Below, piece after piece: positions 1-4,765 of a DNA stretch of 7,347 bases (its first letter is position 1; each line of letters starts with the position of its first letter). The DNA comes from an uncultured Pirellula sp. (lineage in GTDB: Bacteria > Planctomycetota > Planctomycetia > Pirellulales > Pirellulaceae), in contig CAILTZ010000657.1 in the NCBI GenBank assembly GCA_903837255.1, positions 1 to 7,347 on the forward strand, in the 5' to 3' direction. A program made the translations under genes and the position numbers. The notes beneath the pieces were generated by a model. The model worked only from the letters and a program-made list of their open reading frames with translations, did not search any database and was not told the origin of the DNA.

Positions 1-1
1 G

Positions 2-166
2 TCTTATCCAGTAGGCAATCGACTCACCAGCAACGTCGCCTTTGGTGGCCCCAAACACGATCAACTGTTTGTCACCGGCGCGATCCATGCCGACGGTAAA
101 CCAGGGGCTGTGTATCGCTTGGACTTGGGTATCCCAGGACGAGTCATCCTGCCGGTTAAGAAATAA
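2..166 (+). CDS. C-terminal end of an SMP-30/gluconolactonase-like protein (partial, 5' cut by window edge)
   Basis: Only the last 54 codons are visible, ending at TAA 164-166. The peptide contains TSNVAFGGPKHDQLFVTG, a short glycine-rich turn and GAVYRLDLGIPGRV. This resembles the last blade of SMP-30/gluconolactonase/LRE-like six-bladed beta-propellers, where an N-V-A-F-G-G-x turn precedes a hydrophobic strand and the chain often closes with a short Y-R-L/V strand. Family members are calcium-dependent lactonases or sugar-lactone hydrolases, and many planctomycete copies are secreted. The substrate, signal peptide and metal ligands of this copy lie outside the window. It converges on hisG across a 60-bp spacer. 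The call rests on one blade, so the family is likely but the activity is unproven; another beta-propeller protein remains possible. Confidence 0.65.
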   Translation, partial: SYPVGNRLTSNVAFGGPKHDQLFVTGAIHADGKPGAVYRLDLGIPGRVILPVKK

Positions 167-177
167 ATAGTGGCCAG

Positions 178-204
178 AATGATCAACGCAAAATGATCAA
201 CGCA
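178..204. repeat. 13-bp tandem direct repeat in the convergent spacer
   Basis: AATGATCAACGCA occurs at 178-190 and again at 192-204, with a single base between the copies (14-bp period). Both copies are identical. They fill much of the spacer between the gluconolactonase-like stop codon (164-166) and the hisG stop codon (227-229). No function is implied; replication slippage in untranslated DNA is the simplest origin. Confidence 0.8.
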
Positions 205-226
205 GATGCACTTGCAAGCCAATCAC

Positions 227-1108
227 CTAGCCGCCTGGACTCTGGTCTAGGCGGCAATTGTTGATCGAAAACTCCAAAATCGCAGTCGCCCCGATCTGCT
301 CGAGCTGCTCCATGATCGTGATGACCTCCTTGCGCTTGACCATCGCTCGTACCGCACACCAATTCGGATCCTCCAAACTGTTGACCGTCGGTGACGTAAA
401 CCCAGGCGTAATGGCTTCGGCTATCGCTAACTTCGCTCGCGGAATGTTGTACTCCAAGAGCGAGTAATCCCGTGCAATAACCACCCCCTCGAGCCTGCGA
501 ACTATCCGATCTGCCGTTACCTGATCACGACACCTCGGACTCTGAATCAGCACAGTCTCGTACTCGCCAATGATATCCAAGATCCTCAACTGATTGGCCG
601 CAAGGGTACTGCCGGTCTCAACCAAATCGACAATCGCATCGGCCACTCCCAGCGATATCATGATCTCCACCGAACCATTCAAACCCACAAGATGTACCTT
701 GGCCGAATGCTTGTCCAAGTACCTCTCGGTCGTCCGAGGAAAACTCGTCGCCACTCGCTTGCCATCCAAATCACTTGCCGATTGAATCTTGCCATGCAAG
801 GGAACACAGACCGCTAACTTGCAACGACCCACACCTAGCTTCATTCGCACATCGACTGCCGCCTGGGCCTCGGCGACCGAATCGCTCCCGGTGATCCCTA
901 AATCAATCGCCCCCTCAGCACACAACGTTGGAATGTCATCGGTCCTGAGAAACGTTATGTCCGCCGAAAGCCCGCTCACGCGGGCAAACAATGCTCGCTC
1001 CTGTCGACGAAAACTCAAACCCGCCTGAAGCAACAGCTCAGTGGCAAGCTCACTGAGCCGACCCTTGCTCGGCACCCCTATCCTCAACATGCTGTCGCTA
1101 AAATTCAT
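227..1108 (-). CDS. hisG: ATP phosphoribosyltransferase, long form with regulatory domain (histidine step 1)
   Basis: HisG joins ATP and PRPP to give phosphoribosyl-ATP in the cytoplasm, the committed and feedback-inhibited step of histidine synthesis. The 293 residues match the long, self-regulated form. The N-terminal core starts with LRIGVPSKGRL (8-18), and the PRPP-binding loop DLVETGSTLAAN is at 161-172. A C-terminal ACT-like domain from about residue 215 carries the hallmark ITPGFTSPTVNSL (233-245). This domain binds histidine in long-form enzymes, so no separate HisZ subunit should be needed. The start at 1108 is preferred over Met7 (1090) because AAGGAG lies 8 nt upstream. The start overlaps the hisE stop as ATGA, so the two are almost certainly co-transcribed and translationally coupled. 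A strong hairpin covers the last codons. Function is secure from several independent motifs. Confidence 0.97.
   Translation of the reverse strand: MNFSDSMLRIGVPSKGRLSELATELLLQAGLSFRRQERALFARVSGLSADITFLRTDDIPTLCAEGAIDLGITGSDSVAEAQAAVDVRMKLGVGRCKLAVCVPLHGKIQSASDLDGKRVATSFPRTTERYLDKHSAKVHLVGLNGSVEIMISLGVADAIVDLVETGSTLAANQLRILDIIGEYETVLIQSPRCRDQVTADRIVRRLEGVVIARDYSLLEYNIPRAKLAIAEAITPGFTSPTVNSLEDPNWCAVRAMVKRKEVITIMEQLEQIGATAILEFSINNCRLDQSPGG
230..255 (+). terminator. 11-bp stem hairpin at the 3' end of hisG, candidate terminator for the + strand gene
   Basis: Arms 230-240 and 245-255 pair over 11 bp around the loop TCTG (241-244). Read as + strand RNA, ten pairs are Watson-Crick and one (237/248) is G-U. 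In hisG mRNA the same position becomes an A-C mismatch. The better pairing therefore favours a role ending transcription of the gluconolactonase-like gene, 63 nt after its stop codon. There is no real U-tract on either side, only AATTGTTG on the + strand. A classical rho-independent terminator is thus not proven, and the hairpin may instead block or protect the converging transcripts. Confidence 0.4.
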
Positions 1109-1446
1109 GGACCTTGCTCCTTTTGCCGATTCTGCTTCTCGACCAAACCGGATACTCCCTCGCGACGCTCAAGCTCCGCTCGCAACTCGTCGACCGTGAT
1201 CTGCTGAGTCGATAATACAACCCACAGATGATAAACCACATCGCAAGCCTCTCGCACCACATGCTCACGCCCCGCTTGGCCCTCTTCACGGGCCGCCTCG
1301 ATCACCTCGAACACCTCTTCGACCACCTTGCTCCCCATCTTGGACAATCCGCCCCGAATCAACTTGGTCGTGTACGACCCCTCCGGTAACTCCACGGCCC
1401 GCTGGTGCAACTGAGCCATCAATCGATCAAAAATATCAGTGGACAT
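1105..1446 (-). CDS. hisE: Phosphoribosyl-ATP pyrophosphatase (histidine step 2)
   Basis: HisE hydrolyses phosphoribosyl-ATP to phosphoribosyl-AMP and pyrophosphate, directly using the product of HisG. The 113-residue protein has the standalone HisE length and layout. It shows PEGSYTTKLIRGG (21-33), the metal-binding helix KVVEEVFEVIEAA (40-52, acidic E43, E44 and E47), REACDVVYHLWVVL (65-78, with E66 and D69), and a closing ERREGVSGLVEKQ. These are the all-alpha MazG-like HisE signatures. The frame is open further upstream to 1530, but the start at 1446 fits family members beginning M-S-D/T-x-x-x-R-L. It also lies downstream of the candidate promoter at 1491-1519, which would fall inside the longer frame. 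No good ribosome-binding site is visible. The gene overlaps hisG by 4 bp. HisI is not fused and must lie elsewhere. Confidence 0.95.
   Translation of the reverse strand: MSTDIFDRLMAQLHQRAVELPEGSYTTKLIRGGLSKMGSKVVEEVFEVIEAAREEGQAGREHVVREACDVVYHLWVVLSTQQITVDELRAELERREGVSGLVEKQNRQKEQGP
1117..1122 (-). promoter_or_regulatory. Shine-Dalgarno sequence fixing the hisG start
   Basis: On the minus strand AAGGAG (extended AAAAGGAG, 1124-1117) ends 8 nt before the ATG at 1108-1106. It lies inside the 3' coding end of hisE. It is the clearest ribosome-binding site in the window and supports the start at 1108 instead of the internal Met at 1090. Confidence 0.75.
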
Positions 1447-1490
1447 AATGCTGTGATCGTCGAAGGATACAACTGGGAAATAAACCGAGC

Positions 1491-1519
1491 ATCCTAGGCA
1501 TTTCGCAGTCTTTTGTCGA
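1491..1519 (-). promoter_or_regulatory. Candidate sigma70-type promoter for hisE-hisG
   Basis: Reading the minus strand, TCGACA (1519-1514; 5 of 6 matches to TTGACA) is followed after exactly 17 bp by TAGGAT (1496-1491; 4 of 6 matches to TATAAT). Transcription would begin near 1484, leaving a leader of roughly 38 nt before the hisE ATG at 1446. The site sits in the 146-bp divergent gap between hisE and miaA. Matches of this quality do occur by chance, so this is a prediction only. Confidence 0.35.
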
Positions 1520-1592
1520 TTCCAAGTCATTGCCAGATCACTAAACTACGGAGAAATCAATCTCCCCTAGCGGCCTTAGGGTCGATCCGCAG

Positions 1593-2573
1593 ATGAATCC
1601 TCATTCCAAATTGCCCTCCGAATGGATCACTCCTCCCCTGGACAACGTGGTCTATTTAACCGGTCCAACAGCGTCGGGGAAAACCCAAGTCGCCGTCGAA
1701 TTGGCCAGTAGCCTTAGGGCGGAAATCATCTCGGTCGACTCCATGGCTGTCTACCGAGGGATGGACCTCGGCACGGCAAAACCAAACCTCCAGATCCGCA
1801 AGCAAGTAACCCACCATCTTATCGACATTGTGGATCCAACCGAGGACTATAGCGTCTCTGAGTTCCTCAACGATGCACACGCCAAAGTCGCGGAAATTCA
1901 AAGCCGAGGAATACCGGTCCTGCTCGTCGGTGGCACACCCCTATACCTGAAGTCCCTCGTCTGCGGGTTCTTCCAAGGCCCACCGGCAGATTGGGAATTC
2001 CGCAATGCTGTCGAACAAGAGATCCAAACTGTCGGGACTCAAGCCCTCCACGATCGACTCGCACAAGTAGATCCGCTCTCGGCCCATCGAATCCTCCCCG
2101 GGGACACGCGCCGCATGATCCGGGCCCTGGAAGTCGCCAAGGTCACCGGAATACCGCTCAGCCATTGGCAAACCCAATTCGAACGATTCACCCTACCGCG
2201 TAACAGCCATGCCTTTGTCCTAGGTTGGGACCGCTCGGTACTCCATAAGCGAGTCGAGCAACGGGTCGAAGGCATGATCGAACAGGGCCTGATCGATGAA
2301 GTTACCGAACTGAAAAAGCGCTTTGGAAATCTCGGCAGAACCGCCTCCCAAGCCGTCGGCTACAAAGAGCCCCTAGCGTTCCTCTCGGGCGCGATCGCTT
2401 GGAAGGAAATGAAGGAACAGATCACCATACACACCCGTCAGTTCGTGCGCCGTCAAGAGATATGGTTTCGTTCCATGCCAGGCATGCAACGACTCGATCT
2501 GAAGGACTCCTCGGAGCTCAGCAGAGCCACAGAGTCGATTCTTTCATCGCTGGAAAATAGGCAAGTACCCTAG
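1593..2573 (+). CDS. miaA: tRNA dimethylallyltransferase (tRNA A37 isopentenylation)
   Basis: MiaA transfers a dimethylallyl group from DMAPP to N6 of A37 in tRNAs reading UNN codons, giving i6A, which stabilises weak codon-anticodon pairing. The 326 residues match the usual length. Visible motifs in order are the P-loop GPTASGKT (24-31), SVDSMAVYRGMDLGTAKP (47-64, with the catalytic-base region at D49), LVGGTPLYLKSL (111-122, the substrate-channel region), DTRRMIRALEV (171-181), QAVGYKE (253-259) and the tRNA-contacting tail TRQFVRRQEIWFR (281-293). The start at 1593 gives about 15 residues before the first beta strand; upstream there is only a weak AGGG, so start-site evidence is modest. 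The gene stands alone, divergent from hisE. Its last 30 bp overlap the convergent toroid-protein gene. No hfq gene follows, unlike in enterobacteria. Confidence 0.97.
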   Translation: MNPHSKLPSEWITPPLDNVVYLTGPTASGKTQVAVELASSLRAEIISVDSMAVYRGMDLGTAKPNLQIRKQVTHHLIDIVDPTEDYSVSEFLNDAHAKVAEIQSRGIPVLLVGGTPLYLKSLVCGFFQGPPADWEFRNAVEQEIQTVGTQALHDRLAQVDPLSAHRILPGDTRRMIRALEVAKVTGIPLSHWQTQFERFTLPRNSHAFVLGWDRSVLHKRVEQRVEGMIEQGLIDEVTELKKRFGNLGRTASQAVGYKEPLAFLSGAIAWKEMKEQITIHTRQFVRRQEIWFRSMPGMQRLDLKDSSELSRATESILSSLENRQVP

Positions 2574-3605
2574 ATCCAACTGCAACATGATCAGGTTGCA
2601 AGCTGAGATGTAAACGTTGTGAATCTGACCTTCCCAAGCTCCCTCGGGACCTTGGTCGGATTCAATGTTGGAATACAACTTATCGCGAAACGGAAGCCAC
2701 TCTTCGTCCCCTTGGCGATACACGACCTGGCTGTAGTACAAGTAAGTGTAGTGCCAGTGGCCAAAGGCATCGTCGACCTTCTTGACGTCGTATAACTCCT
2801 TGCGACTATAGCCGAGCATCTCTGGAACTTTGGCGTTCTCGTAATCGCCCGCGTTGTACAAAGCGGCGAGCGATGCGGCTGTGATCGCTGGCCGGGAACT
2901 TCCCATCTGCTGACTGGAGTAACTGATCCCACCATCTGGATTCTGACACGAATAGATGTACCGCTTGGCCGCCTCGATGATCTCACCAGGTACGGTGATC
3001 CCCGCATTGCGACAACCTCGTAAGCCCTGGACTTGGGTGATCGTGGTGGACCCTTCGTCGTAATCCTGACCATCTTTGGCGCTGACATAACCCCACCCAC
3101 CAGCCGGCGTTTGAGCTTTGCCACAAAAAGCGACCGCTCGATTCAGGACCTCGACCAGATCGTCTCTTCGGTCTTGCAAGCCCTCCTCGCCGAGCACCTG
3201 CGAGAGAAACAACATCGAAAACCCATGGCCATACGTGTAGCGTTGGTCATTCTGCGGATCTCCGATCAGCCCGTTCTTGCGCGATTGCGACAACAGATAA
3301 TCGGTCGTCCTAGCAATCTGCTTGGAATAAGGCCCCTGGGTGACCGTCGAACCACTGCAAAGCAATGCCAAACCGGCCAAGGCAGTGACAGCTACAGGGT
3401 AGGGGGGCGTGTTCCACTGTCCACGAGACGACTGTGTCCGAGCAAGAAAGTCTAAACCACGACGAGTGGCCGCATCCCACTTGGGATTGCGATCCGCAGC
3501 ACGTACATCTTTCAACCCCAAAAAAGGTGCAGACCCTATCGCCAGCCCTCCTGCTAGCGCTCCGGTAAGAATCCGGCGGCGATGGATCGGCAAATTGTTC
3601 GACAT
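2544..3605 (-). CDS. Tat-exported alpha/alpha-toroid protein with prenyltransferase/squalene-oxidase repeats, function unknown
   Basis: The 353-residue product begins MSNNLPIHRRRILTG. A twin-arginine motif (R9-R11, followed by I-L) precedes a hydrophobic stretch at about 12-30 and a possible cleavage site after VRA (34-36), so folded export by Tat is likely. The mature part shows about five helical-hairpin repeats of the terpenoid cyclase/prenyltransferase toroid fold, at about 50-82, 101-138, 157-203, 213-255 and 301-343. Several carry G-G-W/G-G-I turns followed by a T-A/Q-x-x-x-L helix. The DxDD acid motif of class II terpene cyclases is absent; DYDEGSTT (181-188) is the closest stretch. 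Enzyme activity is therefore doubtful, and a binding or structural role is possible. The start at 3605 is chosen over 3680 because GAAGG precedes it by about 8 nt and the Tat signal then begins properly. Planctomycetes carry many such proteins (family knowledge). The specific role is not recognised. Confidence 0.85.
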   Translation of the reverse strand: MSNNLPIHRRRILTGALAGGLAIGSAPFLGLKDVRAADRNPKWDAATRRGLDFLARTQSSRGQWNTPPYPVAVTALAGLALLCSGSTVTQGPYSKQIARTTDYLLSQSRKNGLIGDPQNDQRYTYGHGFSMLFLSQVLGEEGLQDRRDDLVEVLNRAVAFCGKAQTPAGGWGYVSAKDGQDYDEGSTTITQVQGLRGCRNAGITVPGEIIEAAKRYIYSCQNPDGGISYSSQQMGSSRPAITAASLAALYNAGDYENAKVPEMLGYSRKELYDVKKVDDAFGHWHYTYLYYSQVVYRQGDEEWLPFRDKLYSNIESDQGPEGAWEGQIHNVYISACNLIMLQLDLGYLPIFQR

Positions 3606-3630
3606 GCGATAAGCCTTCAAACGATGTTGG

Positions 3631-3643
3631 TTGATTGAATCAA
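3631..3643. repeat. 13-bp palindrome upstream of the toroid-protein gene
   Basis: TTGATT G AATCAA is a perfect 6-bp inverted repeat with a 1-nt centre. It lies 25 bp upstream of the toroid-protein start, in the 58-bp gap after cysK. It has the form of a small dimeric-regulator operator, but palindromes this short are expected several times by chance in 7 kb. Confidence 0.25.
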
Positions 3644-3663
3644 AACGTACCAGACATAAGCGA

Positions 3664-4602
3664 TCAGCTTGCGTCAGCAAACAGAGGGGTCGATAGATAC
3701 CGTTCGCCCAAACTGCACATGATCGTAACGATCCGCTTGCCCTTCCATTCAGGTCGCGAGGCGAGCTGAGCGGCCGCGCACATGTTCGCGCCGCTACTGA
3801 TCCCCGCCATGATGCCCTCTTGGCGATGGAGCTTGCGCCCCCACTCGAAAGCTAACTCGTCATCGACTTGAATGACTTCGTCGATCAGCGATGTATCAAG
3901 GTTCTTCGGAACAAACCCAGCACCGATGCCTTGGATGCGGTGCTTGCCTGGCTGCCCTCCACTGATCACCGGCGACTGCTTGGGCTCGACCGCGATCGCC
4001 TTAAAGTTCGGGTTGAGCTTCTTGATGTATCGGGCAACCCCAGTGATCGTGCCCCCGGTTCCAACTCCCGCAACAATGGCATCGATGCTGCCTGCCGTAT
4101 CGGTCCAAATCTCAGGACCCGTGGTTCGTTCATGTGCAGCTGGATTGGCCGGATTCTCAAACTGCTGAGGCATCCAACCGTTCTTGTCCGCCGACACCAA
4201 CTCGTTCGCCCTAGCAATCGCTCCACGCATCCCTTCGGCAGCAGGCGTAAGCACCAAGCTTGCCCCAAGCGCCTTGAGAAGCGCTCGGCGCTCAATCGAC
4301 ATCGACTCGGGCATCGTCAACGTCAATCGATATCCCTTGGCCGCGCAAACAAACGCCAATGCGATCCCGGTGTTGCCACTGGTCGGTTCAATGATGTGAG
4401 TGTCTTGATGAATCAGACCGTTCTTCTCGGCATCCTCGACCATCGCAAGTCCGATTCGATCCTTGACGCTCTTGAGCGGATTAAAGAACTCGCACTTAGC
4501 GTACACCGTGGCTGTATCCGGACCGACCAAACGGTTGATACGAATCATCGGGGTATTCCCAACAGTTTCTACGACGTTGTTAAAGGTTCTTCCGATCGGC
4601 AT
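3664..4602 (-). CDS. cysK: Cysteine synthase (O-acetylserine sulfhydrylase), PLP-dependent
   Basis: The enzyme combines O-acetylserine with sulfide to give cysteine and acetate in the cytoplasm. The 312 residues have the full fold-type II length. VGNTPMIRINRL is at 14-25. NPLKSVKDRIG (41-51) carries the PLP Schiff-base lysine K47. The substrate loop TSGNTG is at 74-79, the phosphate-binding loop GTGGT at 181-185, GISSGAN at 268-274, and CSLGERYLST at 296-305, whose S297 should contact the pyridine nitrogen. The ending is CysK-like, with no CBS domain or CysM insertion. PLKSVKDR instead of PGGSVKDR is a mild variation. The start at 4602 gives the normal N-terminus but has no clear ribosome-binding site. 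A terminator-like hairpin and 141 bp separate it from the upstream operon, so its own promoter is expected. CysK rather than CysM or cystathionine beta-synthase is preferred but not certain. Confidence 0.93.
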   Translation of the reverse strand: MPIGRTFNNVVETVGNTPMIRINRLVGPDTATVYAKCEFFNPLKSVKDRIGLAMVEDAEKNGLIHQDTHIIEPTSGNTGIALAFVCAAKGYRLTLTMPESMSIERRALLKALGASLVLTPAAEGMRGAIARANELVSADKNGWMPQQFENPANPAAHERTTGPEIWTDTAGSIDAIVAGVGTGGTITGVARYIKKLNPNFKAIAVEPKQSPVISGGQPGKHRIQGIGAGFVPKNLDTSLIDEVIQVDDELAFEWGRKLHRQEGIMAGISSGANMCAAAQLASRPEWKGKRIVTIMCSLGERYLSTPLFADAS

Positions 4603-4608
4603 GGCAAA

Positions 4609-4622
4609 CTAGATCCATCTAG
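4609..4622. repeat. 14-bp palindrome just upstream of cysK
   Basis: CTAGAT CC ATCTAG is a perfect 6-bp inverted repeat with a 2-nt centre. It ends 6 bp before the cysK ATG. At that place it would overlap the ribosome-binding region, so it could be an operator or a small mRNA hairpin. A chance origin is not excluded. Confidence 0.3.
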
Positions 4623-4677
4623 GGTTAAACAGTGAACGAAATGAGTTAAGGCAACCTGTCGGCCAAGGTTCCTCTGA

Positions 4678-4697
4678 TGTACTCATAGTGTACTCAT
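4678..4697. repeat. Paired 9-bp direct repeat upstream of cysK
   Basis: TGTACTCAT is present at 4678-4686 and again at 4689-4697, an 11-bp period close to one helical turn. It lies about 76-95 bp upstream of the cysK start, in the 141-bp gap that should hold the cysK promoter. Same-face tandem sites of this type suit an activator, but no regulator family is recognised. Confidence 0.4.
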
Positions 4698-4730
4698 TTT
4701 GGCCTGCTGAGCCCACCTCGGTTTGCGCGT

Positions 4731-4765
4731 TCCAAACAATCGCTCAAGCTCGATCGAGCTCGAGC
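4731..4765 (-). terminator. Candidate intrinsic terminator of the gltX-trpF-CYTH-thiD2E operon
   Basis: On the minus strand GCTCGAGCTC (4765-4756) pairs with GAGCTTGAGC (4751-4742) around the loop GATC, giving ten pairs including one G-U. The next bases are GATTGTTTGG, a weak U-rich run. The downstream arm contains the thiD2-thiE stop codon (TGA, 4746-4744). The centre is also a 14-bp perfect palindrome in DNA (4747-4760). Position at the exact operon end supports a terminator; the poor U-tract keeps confidence moderate. Confidence 0.45.

Noticed and set aside
1447..1530. 28-residue N-terminal extension of HisE in the same open frame
   Set aside because: Homologues start near MSTDIF; the extension has no HisE-like sequence and would cover the predicted promoter at 1491-1519.
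1550..1565. 5-bp inverted repeat GGAGA/TCTCC in the hisE-miaA gap
   Set aside because: Too short to stand out from chance, and not followed by a T-run or aligned with promoter elements.
2581..2600. 6-bp inverted repeat TGCAAC/GTTGCA just after the miaA stop, as a miaA terminator
   Set aside because: The stem is short with an 8-nt loop, no T-run follows, and the bases code for the toroid protein C-terminus.
2591..3124. 177-residue minus-strand frame inside the toroid-protein gene
   Set aside because: Very rich in Arg/Ser/Thr and lies in another frame of a well-supported gene; no domain is visible.
3033..3455. 140-residue plus-strand frame antisense to the toroid-protein gene
   Set aside because: Shadow frame with no motif and no initiation signal.
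3606..3680. 25-residue extension before the toroid protein start, overlapping the end of cysK
   Set aside because: It would bury the Tat signal inside the protein, and the start at 3605 has a GAAGG ribosome-binding site.
3868..4635. 255-residue open frame antisense to cysK
   Set aside because: It lies opposite highly conserved CysK codons, has basic, low-complexity composition and no recognisable domain; it is a shadow of the codon pattern.
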